From Ammoniphilus sp. YIM 78166 (lineage in GTDB: Bacteria; Bacillota; Bacilli; Aneurinibacillales; RAOX-1), in the NCBI RefSeq assembly GCF_004522215.1, contig NZ_SDLR01000003.1:1-64000 (forward strand): a stretch of DNA of 64,000 bases. The letters are read 5' to 3'. Positions 7,433-16,287 of this stretch are shown here, piece after piece; position 1 is the first letter of the stretch, and every line of letters begins with the position of its first letter. A program made the translations under genes and the position numbers. The notes beneath the pieces were generated by a model. That model did not search any database and was not told the DNA's origin. It worked only from the letters and a program-made list of their open reading frames with translations.

Positions 7433-8218
7433 ATGCTGAAATTTGCTGCTAATCTTTCTACGCTGTTTACTGAAGTGGAATTCATGAAGAGGTTTTCTGA
7501 AGCGCAGAAAGCAGGGTTTCGTTATATTGAGTTCCAGTTTCCTTATGCTTACCCTTTTGAATCGATTAAAAGGGAGATGGAAATGAGAGAGCAGGAGTTA
7601 ATCCTTTTTAATCTTCCGCCCGGAAATTGGGAAAAGGGGGAACGGGGGATCTCTATTATTCCAGACCGTAGACAGGAATTTCGTGAAGGTGTGGAAGAGG
7701 GGATCCGATATGCGGAGGTCTTGGGTTGCAGCAAGCTTCACTGCATGGCTGGAATCCTTCCCCATGATCTGGATTTCAGGGATGCTGGGAAGGTTTACGA
7801 GGAAAATATTCGGTTTGCCGCCGACAGGCTAAGAGAGTACGAAATTACCCTTATGATCGAACCGATTAACCGTTTGGATATGCCTGGCTACTTCTTGCAC
7901 CGACTTGATCAGGCTGTAGGTTGGATTCAGGAATGGAAGCTGCCGAATGTAAAGCTGCAGTTTGATTTTTACCATGTCCAGCGCATGCAGGGAGAACTGC
8001 TTTCCTCATTTGCCCAATGTCAGGAGTATATTGGGCATGTTCAGATTGCGGACAATCCGGGTCGGCACCAGCCGGGGACAGGTGAAATTCACTATCCTAA
8101 TGTTTTCCGCTTTCTTCAGGAAAGGGGATATACCGGCTTTATAGGCTTGGAATACTTTTCGCTAGGAAATACAGCACAAAGCTTGGATTGGCTCCAAGCA
8201 ATGGATAGGGAGGTATAA
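7433..8218 (+). CDS. Hydroxypyruvate isomerase-like TIM-barrel enzyme
   Basis: A 261-residue protein of the AP-endonuclease-2/xylose-isomerase-like superfamily. MLKFAANLSTLFTEVEFMKR, a metal-binding IEPIN segment near residue 144, FDFYH near 181 and the late GEIHYP and GLEYF blocks fit the Hyi/OtnI branch. Those enzymes interconvert hydroxypyruvate and tartronate semialdehyde or isomerise 2-oxo-tetronates. The start has AGGAGGG upstream. It precedes a beta-hydroxyacid dehydrogenase by three bases, the classic pair for glyoxylate/glycerate or tetronate metabolism. The exact substrate cannot be read from the sequence. Confidence 0.88.
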   Translation: MLKFAANLSTLFTEVEFMKRFSEAQKAGFRYIEFQFPYAYPFESIKREMEMREQELILFNLPPGNWEKGERGISIIPDRRQEFREGVEEGIRYAEVLGCSKLHCMAGILPHDLDFRDAGKVYEENIRFAADRLREYEITLMIEPINRLDMPGYFLHRLDQAVGWIQEWKLPNVKLQFDFYHVQRMQGELLSSFAQCQEYIGHVQIADNPGRHQPGTGEIHYPNVFRFLQERGYTGFIGLEYFSLGNTAQSLDWLQAMDREV

Positions 8219-8221
8219 AAA

Positions 8222-9124
8222 ATGCGGATCGGGTTTATTGGATTAGGCGTTATGGGCTCGCGTATGGTCAAACGACTTTTGGATGCAGGCTATTTGGTAA
8301 CGGTGTTTAATCGAACTTCAGAAAAAATGGCGCCCTTGCTTGAGCAAGGAGCCGAGGCTGCTGAGGATAAAGCCACATTGGCTGCCGAGTCAGATATCCT
8401 CTGCACCTGCTTAGCGATGCCAAGCGATGTCTGGGAAGTCTATGAAGGAGAGGGCGGAATCCTGAAGCATGCCCGTCCGGATACGATTTGTCTTGACTTT
8501 ACCACGGTTGATCGGGAGACCAGTGTACGGCTGGCCGCCAAGGCCAAACAACAGGGCATTTATTATCTGGATGCTCCGGTAAGCGGTGGACCGGAGGGAG
8601 TGGAACAAGGAACATTAACCATTATGGTTGGGGGAGAAGAGTCAGCCTTTGAACAGGTATCGTCTGTCCTTCAGCGGTTAGGCAGTCATGTTCATTATTT
8701 AGGGTCATCTGGTTTAGGGAGTGTGGCCAAGCTTATGAACCAATATTTAGTTGCTGTTCACTCCCTCTCTGCATCAGAGGTCATGGTAGCGGGAACGGCG
8801 TTTGGACTTCGGTCCGAGCAGCTGTATGAGATCCTGAAAACAAGCTATGGGGACAGCCGGATGCTGCGCAGGCATATGGAAACCTATGTCCTTCCGCGTT
8901 CTTTTGAACCTGGGGGTGCAGTGAAATATGTCCTAAAGGACGTTCGATTAGCCAACCAGCTGTTTGAAAAAGTGGGGCTCGACGCCCGCACGGGGAAAAG
9001 TGCAGCCGAAGCTTTTCAGCTAGCGGTAGACGAAGGGCTGGCAGACTTGGACATGTCAGCGGTGATTCAGCCGTTGGAGAAGCAAGGAAAGGTAATCGTA
9101 AAGGACTCTAATAATAGGGTCTAA
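8222..9124 (+). CDS. 2-hydroxy-3-oxopropionate (tartronate semialdehyde) reductase-like dehydrogenase
   Basis: A 300-residue beta-hydroxyacid dehydrogenase. The N-terminal Rossmann motif is GFIGLGVMGSRM, the substrate loop is DAPVSGGPEG near residue 120, and the catalytic lysine lies in GSVAKLMNQYL near residue 174. In the GarR/GlxR group the product is glycerate, formed from tartronate semialdehyde with NAD(P)H. Translationally coupled to the isomerase gene upstream and closed by a terminator. 3-Hydroxyisobutyrate dehydrogenase is a related alternative; the neighbour favours tartronate semialdehyde. Confidence 0.88.
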   Translation: MRIGFIGLGVMGSRMVKRLLDAGYLVTVFNRTSEKMAPLLEQGAEAAEDKATLAAESDILCTCLAMPSDVWEVYEGEGGILKHARPDTICLDFTTVDRETSVRLAAKAKQQGIYYLDAPVSGGPEGVEQGTLTIMVGGEESAFEQVSSVLQRLGSHVHYLGSSGLGSVAKLMNQYLVAVHSLSASEVMVAGTAFGLRSEQLYEILKTSYGDSRMLRRHMETYVLPRSFEPGGAVKYVLKDVRLANQLFEKVGLDARTGKSAAEAFQLAVDEGLADLDMSAVIQPLEKQGKVIVKDSNNRV

Positions 9125-9131
9125 CCCCGTG

Positions 9132-9157
9132 GTGCCCCCTTTGCGGGGCCTTTGTTT
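9132..9157 (+). terminator. Terminator of the isomerase-reductase operon
   Basis: GCCCC-CTTTG-CGGGGC is followed by CTTTGTTT. Confidence 0.65.
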
Positions 9158-9430
9158 AAAGTACTCCCGATCGGAGATATCAGCCGTGGTGTCTAGGGAG
9201 GTGATAACATGTTTGCCCGTGGTTTCGTTAGAGGTCCAGAGCATCTCGAACTGAGTGTTATCTCGTACTATGTTTCTCATGTACGCCCGTTTTTCGGGAT
9301 CCTTGCTAGTTACCTGTTCGCTAGCCGCCATCATTTTTATCGTATTTTTCTGCGTGATGCTCCAATCATCGATCTTCGATTGGATCAGGCGAAGCTTCAA
9401 GTAAGCTTCATTCTCAAAGTCTGCGATTTT
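9152..9430 (-). pseudogene. Chemoreceptor dCache-domain fragment
   Basis: The minus strand codes for IQSKIDDWSITQKNTIKMMA and later ITSLDTTADISDREYFKQ. This matches the ligand-binding dCache domain of methyl-accepting chemotaxis proteins, including the conserved (S)DR(D/E)YF block. There is no signal anchor, HAMP or signalling domain on either side. The fragment lies antisense to the open frame that extends upstream of the esterase gene, and this explains why that frame is open. Confidence 0.6.
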
Positions 9431-9487
9431 TTCTATTATTGTAAGAATAATTGGCACATGATTCATTTGGATTGGAGTGTGAGTTTG

Positions 9488-10414
9488 ATGTCGTTGTATC
9501 CCCATGTTAAACAAGCCTTAAGTTTGCTGCCCCCAACCGAGCCGTCAGCGGAAGAGATTGTTCGCTCGCGGCAGCTGGAGCCTACGCTTGTTCCGCCACT
9601 TGAAGACCGCCCCCATGTTCCATCGGTGGAGGACTTCACCATTCCAGGGCCTGCGGGAGAGATTCCGGTTCGCCTATATACGCCTAAGGGGGAGGGGCCT
9701 TTTCCGCTATTCGTTTTTTATCATGGAGGAGGTTTTGTTCTGGGCAGCATCGAGACCCATGATGTAGTGTGCCGCATCTTGGCCCGAGAAACCCGCTGTA
9801 AGGTCATCTCCGTGGGCTATCGTCTCGCGCCGGAGCACGCTTTTCCGGCAGCGCCTGATGATGCTTATGCCGCTGCACAATGGGTGGCGGAGCATGCGAA
9901 GTCCTTAAACGGGGATCCGGAGCGGTTATTTGTCGGTGGAGACAGTGCCGGAGGAAATTTAGCCGCCGTGGTGGCCCTCATGGCTCGCGACCGGGGAACG
10001 CCTTTTATCGCCAAGCAGGTTTTGCTCTATCCTGTAACGGATTTTCACGAGCACGAAACGCCATCGATTTACCCTTCTTATCATGAGAATGCTACAGGCT
10101 ATGGGCTTACCAATCAGAAGATGAGCCATTTTTGGAATTTCTATCTGAAAAACCGAGAAGATCGAATGAATCTCTATGCTTCGCCGATTCGCGCAAAGGA
10201 TTTAAGCGGACTTCCTCCTGCCCTTTTGATCAGTATTGAAAAGGATGTTTTGCGGGATGAAGGGGAATGGTTTGGCGAGCAGCTGCGGGAAGCGGGGGTA
10301 CCCGTGATGTCCAAGCGGATAAAAGGTACGATCCATGGGTACTTGCGAATGTTTCCGGATCAAGTGGAAACTCAAGAAACGATGGAGCTGATCACGTCCT
10401 TTATTATAGATTAA
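9488..10414 (+). CDS. Alpha/beta-hydrolase, hormone-sensitive-lipase-type esterase
   Basis: A 308-residue cytosolic esterase. The oxyanion motif HGGG lies at residues 79-82 and the nucleophile elbow GDSAGG has Ser153. A late EKDVLRDEG supplies the acid and GTIHGYLRM the histidine. This is the complete family IV (HSL) arrangement. The open frame reaches 9209, but the first 93 codons cover an antisense chemoreceptor relic, so I start at the ATG at 9488 with GGAG 10 nt upstream. It probably hydrolyses short-chain esters. It is single and followed by a strong terminator. Confidence 0.9.
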   Translation: MSLYPHVKQALSLLPPTEPSAEEIVRSRQLEPTLVPPLEDRPHVPSVEDFTIPGPAGEIPVRLYTPKGEGPFPLFVFYHGGGFVLGSIETHDVVCRILARETRCKVISVGYRLAPEHAFPAAPDDAYAAAQWVAEHAKSLNGDPERLFVGGDSAGGNLAAVVALMARDRGTPFIAKQVLLYPVTDFHEHETPSIYPSYHENATGYGLTNQKMSHFWNFYLKNREDRMNLYASPIRAKDLSGLPPALLISIEKDVLRDEGEWFGEQLREAGVPVMSKRIKGTIHGYLRMFPDQVETQETMELITSFIID

Positions 10415-10549
10415 CTAGGAAAAGCTGTTGTTTAACCCGGTCTTGAGGAAATGACCGGTACGGTCCATTGTGCAATATGTCAAAGGCGTTGGCACTTAGA
10501 CAACAGAGATGTTCTTGTTTTTTCGTTCTAGCGGAAACTGGGGATCTTA

Positions 10550-10587
10550 AGCACCGGTATGAGTGGGATTTTCATACTGGTGCTTTT
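10550..10587 (+). terminator. Terminator after the esterase gene
   Basis: AGCACCGGTATGA pairs with TCATACTGGTGCT around a 9-nt loop and is followed by TTTTT. Confidence 0.85.
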
Positions 10588-10607
10588 TCGTCATTCATCA
10601 CCATAAT

Positions 10608-11213
10608 TCACCTTGCACGGTCTTCAATTTTGATGGAACACGGCGAAGTACCGTCGAAACCACCAACTTGAAAATTTTCAAATACATACAGCTTGCCGTT
10701 CTCCGGGGTCCTGAATTGGGGTCCCTTAAACCCTCTCTTCCGTAATTCTTTTCTTAACTCAAACATGAGGGCAGCATGTGCAACAAGAAGAACTTCTTGT
10801 TCAGGCTGTTGTTCGAGGTAGTCTAGGTAGGCGGAGATTCTCTTGTGTACGTCTGCCTGGGTTTCTTTGTAGGCGCGATGTTGAACATACCACGAAAAGC
10901 GTACAAGCATAGCCCATACTAAGAAAGGAAGTCTTCCTCTCCAAATCTCATGAAAGACAGGATAGTCTATCTCTCTTAAATCCTTGATTTCTATAATGTT
11001 TCCAGAGTAAATGGTTTGAGCTGTAGTGATGGCTCTTGGCATCGGACTCGAATAGCAGATCTTCCACTCTGTATCACCAAGTTGAGTGGTGGTAGTCTCT
11101 ACATCAGAACTGTCATAATCTATAAACCATTGAGTTAGCTCCTCTGGTGAGAGGGTTCTTTTTTTTGGTAAGCCCTTGAGGACTTTAAAATGGCGAACTA
11201 ACCCGATCTTCAT
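10608..11213 (-). CDS. Histidine phosphatase family protein
   Basis: A 201-residue protein with the N-terminal MKIGLVRHFKV (LVRH; catalytic His8), SSPMPRAITTAQTI as the second arginine block, and VAHAALMF supplying the second histidine. It belongs to the phosphoglycerate-mutase-like branch. The usual RHG is RHF here, as in several Bacillus paralogues of unknown substrate. It may act on a phosphosugar or phosphoester. Single gene on the minus strand. Confidence 0.85.
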   Translation of the reverse strand: MKIGLVRHFKVLKGLPKKRTLSPEELTQWFIDYDSSDVETTTTQLGDTEWKICYSSPMPRAITTAQTIYSGNIIEIKDLREIDYPVFHEIWRGRLPFLVWAMLVRFSWYVQHRAYKETQADVHKRISAYLDYLEQQPEQEVLLVAHAALMFELRKELRKRGFKGPQFRTPENGKLYVFENFQVGGFDGTSPCSIKIEDRAR

Positions 11214-11296
11214 TTCACATTTTCCTTTTCGAATTTATATTTTGAATTGGTGAAGATAACGGCAGAGAGTAGAGAAACTCTAGCGGTCAAACGGTG

Positions 11297-11334
11297 ACCG
11301 TCAACGGCAAAGTGGGAAAGTGTTTTACGTCAAC
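11297..11334. repeat. Dispersed palindromic repeat, copy 4
   Basis: GTCAACGGCAAAGTGGGAAA is followed by GTGTTTTACGTCAAC. The stop codon of the exported peptide gene lies inside it, so it may act as that gene's terminator or may have replaced its original 3' end. Confidence 0.55.
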
Positions 11335-11432
11335 TTCTTGGAAGAATAGACCTCGTTTACTTGAGGATGAACCGATAGTCCACTAGAAATGATCGTAGCT
11401 GCCGCTACTACGCTGGCTATGATTTTCTTCAT
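11325..11432 (-). CDS. Exported 35-residue peptide precursor
   Basis: The gene starts at 11432 after GGAGGAGG and codes for MKKIIASVVAAATIISSGLS followed by VHPQVNEVYSSKKLT. It consists of a lysine-rich start, a hydrophobic core of about 14 residues and a polar tail of about 15, the form of Phr-like or other processed signalling peptides. It is too short for most gene callers. It is divergent from a sensor kinase gene with a 250-bp shared control region that contains TTGCG elements. The last residues and the stop are encoded by repeat copy 4, so the original C-terminus could have differed. No Rap-type receptor is adjacent. The signalling role is inferred. Confidence 0.55.
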   Translation of the reverse strand: MKKIIASVVAAATIISSGLSVHPQVNEVYSSKKLT

Positions 11433-11526
11433 ACAGCTTCCTCCTCCATGTGTTTTACTTTCGTGCTTCTTGTTAACTAGCATAATAAAAACCAAGCTAG
11501 GTTCACGCGCAAACATTGAAGGCATC

Positions 11527-11544
11527 CACGCAAATTTTTGCGTG
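11527..11544. promoter_or_regulatory. Candidate ComA-like operator in the divergent control region
   Basis: CACGCAAATTTTTGCGTG is a perfect inverted repeat built from the TTTGCG half-site also found before the DJ-1 gene (14804) and the CopA gene (21758). A second TTGCGG and a TTTGCGCGG follow at about 11596-11624. Confidence 0.45.
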
Positions 11545-11684
11545 CCTTACGCTAGAAGAAAGGGGTAAATCATAAAACTCATCGGGTACTCGAAAATTGC
11601 GGGCAACCCCGTTTTTTTGCGCGGAAAACATGGGTTGATTTATCTATAATGAAGCGTAGAGGATAGAGTAAAGGGTGAGGATGT

Positions 11685-14111
11685 ATGGGGAGCTATGAAG
11701 AGATCATCAGGGGGGCTCAGCGTTTGTTGCTGAACTTGCCTGATCCTATTTATATCATGGATTTAAATGAACGAGTGTTTTGGGGGAACCACACATTTAA
11801 AGATTGGGTGGGTCATGAGGAGGAAAATGTACATCATCATCAAATTCTCCAGCTCGGAGAATTCAGGTTCCAGGATGTCCATCGAGAGCCGATCCTGAAT
11901 GATGAAAATGTGCCGATTGCTTATTCGGTGTTCATGCCAAGAATACCGGGGTCAAGAGGGGTGGAAGAAGAAATCTTTCGAATTATTGCAGAGAATACAT
12001 TGGACACGATTGTATTGGTCGACAGCCAAACGCTGGTGAGATATGTCTCACCCTCCATGACCTCGCTTACGGGATACGAGAGGGAAGAGTATGTGGGAAT
12101 GAATGCATTCGATATCATTCATCCAGAGGATCGGGAACGCGTTCGTCTCGTTCATGAGCGTGCGCTTGAAACCAAGCAGCACATTGATATTGAATATCGA
12201 GTCATCCATGCGAAAGGCCATACTTTGCATATTGAGGCCAGAGTAAAGCAGGTCATCGACCAAGAAGGGAATATCAAGTATGTAGTGGCAGTAGCTCGGG
12301 ATGTTACCGAGCGGAAAACGACGGAGCTGTTGCTGGAGAATATTTTAGATAATGTAAACGCCGCTGTCTGGTCGACGGATAAAGACTTTACAAGCTATAC
12401 TTTCTGTTCGAATAGTATCCAGAAGATTTCTGGCCTATCCAAAGAAGAGATCATGTCTCGTCCTATACGACTGCATGATCATATTCACCCTGAAGATAAC
12501 GAGCGGCTCCTGGGGGAAGTGAAAACGGGGCTCGATTGCGGCCTTCCCGTCGAAGTACCGATTCGCTGGATTCATCTTGAAGAGGAGATCCGTTGGAGCA
12601 GACTGATCGTTCACCCTTGGCTGGATCATGCGGGGAATGTCGAGCGATTAGACGGCATGATCTTAGATATTACCGATAAGATGCGCGCTGAACGGGCCTT
12701 GGAAGAAAGTGAGCAAAGATATAAGTCCTTATTTGAGCATAATTTGGACGGTGTCTTTTCGATCGAACTGGAGAATCTTTATTTAGTTCATGCCAACCGT
12801 GCTTTTGAACAGATCGCTGGAATGGAGTTATCCAAGCTGACGGATCGGTGCTTCTTAGGTCTGATTTATGATGAGGATCACCCACAAGTCTATCAGACTT
12901 TAGTTGAGGTGATGAACAGCGGGGAACCCAGGGATCTGGAGTGTCGTCTGGCTAATCAACGAATGGGTGAGAGGATTGTCAGCATTACGTTTGTACCGAT
13001 TTACCTGTCTCAAAAATTAAAGGGAATTCATGGCATTGTCAAAGATATTACCCAACGAAAAGCAGAGGAGAAGGAGTTGATCCAAAGCGGGGAGAGAACG
13101 AAATTCCTGCAGCAAAGCTTACATCGATTGGCTAACGATTTGGCGAATGTGATGAAAGTATCCCAATTAGAGACCCGTCTTCAAGATGAAGTACAGGCGA
13201 CCCTACAGGAAATGAGTGTTACCATTGAAGAAGTGCCGAAAGGAAGGGAAGCGGAAATCATGCTTCCGCATGAAACCTGGATCCAAATTGGAGAGAAGCA
13301 GCATCCTGTCTACTTGCGATTAGTACTGGGCCAACCCTTGCTCAAAATGGAGGAAGAATGGCTGGACACGGCGGTTCACTATGTGACCATTCTTTATGAC
13401 AATCTACAATTGATTGAAGACCTCATGAATCGACTCGAAGACATGGTGTCGACGAAAGAAACGCCAAGATGGATGCTAAGGCTGTTATTTAAGCTATCGG
13501 AGAAGGAACGTTCCTCTCTATCCAGCGACCTGCACGACTCGGTGCTGCAGGATTTGATCATCTGGTATCGCAAGCTGGAATCCTTGTGCTCCGGTGGACC
13601 GTTTCAACAGGAGGTAGAGAAGCAACTCAGACAGATTGAAGAAGGGCTGTTAGATGCCATTCATCAAATACGAATTACCTGCAATGAATTGCGGCCGCCA
13701 TTCCTACTGAAGATGGGGTTGGTAGAATCCTTGAAGAGTCTCATTGAATATACACGAATGTTTGCCAACTATGAAATTCAATTCCAAGCCGATCCGCCAG
13801 ATGTCCCCTTGCATGAGGACCAAATGATTGGCCTCTATCGAATTGTACAGGAGCTGTTGAATAATGCCTCCAAACATTCTGGCGCCAATCAAGTTTGCTT
13901 ATCTCTTTTCAGTCAGGGCGATGAGATCCATTTTACCTATTCCGATGATGGAGTGGGCATGGATCGGGAACTGCTCAAGGGATCTTTTCAGCATATGGGG
14001 ATTGCGGGAATTGAAAAAAGGGTGTTGAGTTTGGAAGGTCAAGTGGAATTTCATACCGCCCCGCAGCAAGGGTTTCGTGTCGCGATACAATGTCCAAAGA
14101 ATATGGTTTAG
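11685..14111 (+). CDS. Multi-PAS sensor histidine kinase (HisKA_3 / NarL-ComP type)
   Basis: An 808-residue soluble kinase; no transmembrane segment is evident. Four PAS-like domains lie at about residues 10-90, 95-210, 215-330 and 345-460. The PAC signature (VARDVTERK, ILDITDKMR, IVKDITQRK) closes the last three. A region of about 150 residues without a clear family match follows. The HisKA_3 block DLHDSVLQD carries His617, and the HATPase part has NNASKHSGA and DDGVGM. Such kinases phosphorylate NarL/LuxR regulators, and one follows ten bases downstream. Several PAS domains point to an intracellular redox, ligand or energy signal. Confidence 0.92.
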   Translation: MGSYEEIIRGAQRLLLNLPDPIYIMDLNERVFWGNHTFKDWVGHEEENVHHHQILQLGEFRFQDVHREPILNDENVPIAYSVFMPRIPGSRGVEEEIFRIIAENTLDTIVLVDSQTLVRYVSPSMTSLTGYEREEYVGMNAFDIIHPEDRERVRLVHERALETKQHIDIEYRVIHAKGHTLHIEARVKQVIDQEGNIKYVVAVARDVTERKTTELLLENILDNVNAAVWSTDKDFTSYTFCSNSIQKISGLSKEEIMSRPIRLHDHIHPEDNERLLGEVKTGLDCGLPVEVPIRWIHLEEEIRWSRLIVHPWLDHAGNVERLDGMILDITDKMRAERALEESEQRYKSLFEHNLDGVFSIELENLYLVHANRAFEQIAGMELSKLTDRCFLGLIYDEDHPQVYQTLVEVMNSGEPRDLECRLANQRMGERIVSITFVPIYLSQKLKGIHGIVKDITQRKAEEKELIQSGERTKFLQQSLHRLANDLANVMKVSQLETRLQDEVQATLQEMSVTIEEVPKGREAEIMLPHETWIQIGEKQHPVYLRLVLGQPLLKMEEEWLDTAVHYVTILYDNLQLIEDLMNRLEDMVSTKETPRWMLRLLFKLSEKERSSLSSDLHDSVLQDLIIWYRKLESLCSGGPFQQEVEKQLRQIEEGLLDAIHQIRITCNELRPPFLLKMGLVESLKSLIEYTRMFANYEIQFQADPPDVPLHEDQMIGLYRIVQELLNNASKHSGANQVCLSLFSQGDEIHFTYSDDGVGMDRELLKGSFQHMGIAGIEKRVLSLEGQVEFHTAPQQGFRVAIQCPKNMV

Positions 14112-14121
14112 AGGTGAGGAG

Positions 14122-14769
14122 ATGGAAGTCTTATTAATTGATGATCACCGGTCTGTCGTGGAAGGAACGAAAATGCTAATCGAATCGGAGCCGGATATCA
14201 ATGTGACCATTGAAACGGATGTTTATTACGTATCCGACTTGGTCAGGCTGAGAAAATTTGATGTCATCCTGTTGGATTTATATATGCCGCATATCAATGG
14301 GGCCGATTTATCTAAGATAATACTCGAGCATGTTCCGGATGCGATCATTCTGATTTATTCGGGATTTGAAATTGCGCCACATTTTAATTTGCTGATGGAG
14401 TCAGGGGTTTCCGGTTTCATATCGAAGACATCGACCCGTGAACAACTGATTCAGACCATTCGCTGTGCCGCCAGGAAAGAAGCCATCATTCCCATGCAGT
14501 TACTGAAACAGCTGAGACGGCAAGAGATTGTCGTGCAAGGGGACACGGAGCATGATCAAACCACCATTACCCAGGAGGAGGATAAGTTGCTTCGCGAGTT
14601 GGCAAAAGGGAAGAGCAATAAAGAAATTTCCAAAACCTTAATGATCAGTCAACGATCGCTGGAGTATAGCTTGACAGAACTGTTCCAGAAGCTGAAAGTC
14701 AGCTCACGCGTTGAGGTCATTAAGAAGGCCAAAAACTTAGGGATCCTTCCGACAGAGGATCTATACTAA
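14122..14769 (+). CDS. LuxR/NarL-family response regulator (ComA-like)
   Basis: A 215-residue regulator with REC residues D7-D8 in LLIDDHRS, phospho-acceptor D52 in ILLDLYMP and lysine in GFISKTST. A C-terminal LuxR-type HTH is present (NKEISKTLMISQRSLEYSLT). I start at 14122 behind GAGGTGAGG rather than at 14077, where the frame overlaps the kinase. It is coupled to the kinase gene. ComA of Bacillus binds TTGCGG-N4-CCGCAA; TTTGCG-N7-CGCAAA sites just downstream and before the CopA gene are the likely targets (inference). A strong terminator follows. Confidence 0.92.
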   Translation: MEVLLIDDHRSVVEGTKMLIESEPDINVTIETDVYYVSDLVRLRKFDVILLDLYMPHINGADLSKIILEHVPDAIILIYSGFEIAPHFNLLMESGVSGFISKTSTREQLIQTIRCAARKEAIIPMQLLKQLRRQEIVVQGDTEHDQTTITQEEDKLLRELAKGKSNKEISKTLMISQRSLEYSLTELFQKLKVSSRVEVIKKAKNLGILPTEDLY

Positions 14770-14772
14770 TTC

Positions 14773-14806
14773 CGACCAGTCCATTTGTGACTGGTCTTTT
14801 CTTTTT
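14773..14806 (+). terminator. Terminator after the response regulator
   Basis: GACCAGT pairs with ACTGGTC and is followed by TTTTCTTTTT. A copy of this terminator, with the end of the regulator gene, is found at 31243-31312, and a related one at 21735. Confidence 0.8.
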
Positions 14807-14884
14807 GCGTGACCTGCGCAAAAATCTGCGGGCAGAGGAGCATGGTTTGCGCGTTCGGCTGAACGCATCCGGATTATGATAGGA
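14804..14884 (+). promoter_or_regulatory. Operator and promoter of the DJ-1 gene
   Basis: TTTGCG-N7-CGCAAA (14804-14822) is followed by CTGCG, then TTTGCGCG near 14848 and a TATGAT -10 near 14876. The same elements in the same order and spacing precede the CopA gene at 21758-21836. This suggests control by the adjacent ComA-like regulator. Confidence 0.6.
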
Positions 14885-14920
14885 CCAGGAAGATAAAGGA
14901 AAGAAGAAGGAGGAAAGGAA

Positions 14921-16273
14921 ATGAAGAGGTTATTCATTCGTTTTCTTGTTTATGCCATGAGTTTTGTCGTGTTTGTGGGAGGGATTGGGGCACTCGGAAT
15001 GATCCGCTCTCAAAAGGATTTTTACGGCGCTTTCCGCACAGAGCCCATCCCTTCTTTACCAGCTATGGAGAAACCAATCTATGATCCGAGTAAACCAACG
15101 GTGGCCGTTCTATTAGGTAACGAAACGACAGAGGGAACCGATTTTTCGATTCCGTACGAACTCTTCTCCAGGACCGGAGAATTCAATGTCTATGCCGTGG
15201 CTTCAGACAATCAAGTACGGACATTAACGGGCGGACTAGAAGTCGTGCCTCACTATTCTTTTGCAGAACTGGATCAACTAGTAGGAAGAAGTCCTGACAT
15301 GATCGTCATTCCGTTTATGACAATGAAACATGAAAAGAAGTTTCAACCGGTTCAAGAATGGGTTCAAAAGCATGCGAAAACCAATTTGCTTACGATCTGC
15401 GGCGGGTCGGGAAATTTGGCAGCGATGGGTTTATTGAAAGGTAGCACGGTGGCTACCCACTGGCAGAACCGAATATTTGGCGGAATCGAAAGTAGATTTC
15501 CTGAAACCCATTGGGTCTGGGATCAACGCTATACGCAATCTGGCAATGTCGTATCTTCAGCAGGTGTTTCCTCCGGAATGGATGCTGTACTGTATGTGAT
15601 TTCGCAAAGATTAGGCGAGCAGGCGGCTGCAAAACTGGTAGAAGAAATGAACTATCCATCTTACCACTATGTGAAAAACCCACAGATGGATCCATTTGAT
15701 GTCAATTTGTGGACCTATACCTTAAATAACGCCTTTCATTGGAGTAAGAAAAAGGCCGGTGTCTTGCTTTATAACGGCATCGAGGAAATAGCGCTCGCTT
15801 CCGTCTTCGACATCTATTCGGATACAGGAACGACAAAGGTTCTTTCCATCTCCGCTTCGGAGCAGCCGATCGTGACCAAACACGGTCTCACCCTGATTTC
15901 CAGAAATCTAATAAAGAATACTCCAACGCTAGATAAATTGGTTGTTCCGGGTAGAGAAGCGAAGTCGCTTGCCGCAGAGGACATTATTAAATGGGAGGAA
16001 ACGGGCCGTGCCAAGGAAGTGAAGTTCGTTCACAGTGATTCGCCACAACGATTTCTATTTGAAGTGGAGCTTGAAGATTTAGCTAAGCAAGAAGATCTTC
16101 TGACCGCCGAACATGCGGTGAGACGACTGGAATTCCGAGCCGACGATATCCAGCTTGAAGGCAAACCGTTTCCCGTGGAGACCTACGGCAATCTTCTTCT
16201 TACTGTCCTACTCGCAATTCTGGCAGCATTCTGCATGGACAGAAGATTAATTATGAAAAACAAAAGCCATTGA
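14921..16273 (+). CDS. Membrane-anchored two-lobed DJ-1/PfpI (GATase1-like) protein
   Basis: A 450-residue protein. An N-terminal hydrophobic segment (about residues 8-28) and a C-terminal one (about 422-443) bracket the soluble part. Residues 64-250 form a DJ-1/PfpI domain with the nucleophile elbow TICGGSG (Cys160), preceded by SPDMIVIPF. Residues 275-350 start a second lobe (GVLLYNGIEEIALASVFDIY ... LDKLVVPG) that stops before any nucleophile. GATase1-like domains of this type occur in AraC regulators, chaperones and proteases; the function here is unknown. AAGGAGG precedes the start. It follows the two-component pair and its ComA-like operator. Two damaged paralogues lie at 16288 and 23951. 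Confidence 0.85.
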   Translation: MKRLFIRFLVYAMSFVVFVGGIGALGMIRSQKDFYGAFRTEPIPSLPAMEKPIYDPSKPTVAVLLGNETTEGTDFSIPYELFSRTGEFNVYAVASDNQVRTLTGGLEVVPHYSFAELDQLVGRSPDMIVIPFMTMKHEKKFQPVQEWVQKHAKTNLLTICGGSGNLAAMGLLKGSTVATHWQNRIFGGIESRFPETHWVWDQRYTQSGNVVSSAGVSSGMDAVLYVISQRLGEQAAAKLVEEMNYPSYHYVKNPQMDPFDVNLWTYTLNNAFHWSKKKAGVLLYNGIEEIALASVFDIYSDTGTTKVLSISASEQPIVTKHGLTLISRNLIKNTPTLDKLVVPGREAKSLAAEDIIKWEETGRAKEVKFVHSDSPQRFLFEVELEDLAKQEDLLTAEHAVRRLEFRADDIQLEGKPFPVETYGNLLLTVLLAILAAFCMDRRLIMKNKSH

Positions 16274-16287
16274 GGAGGAAAAAGAGC

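Noticed and set aside
9209-9487. 93-codon N-terminal extension of the esterase
   Set aside because: No similarity to esterases. The stretch is explained by a chemoreceptor relic on the opposite strand, and an ATG with a ribosome site lies at 9488.
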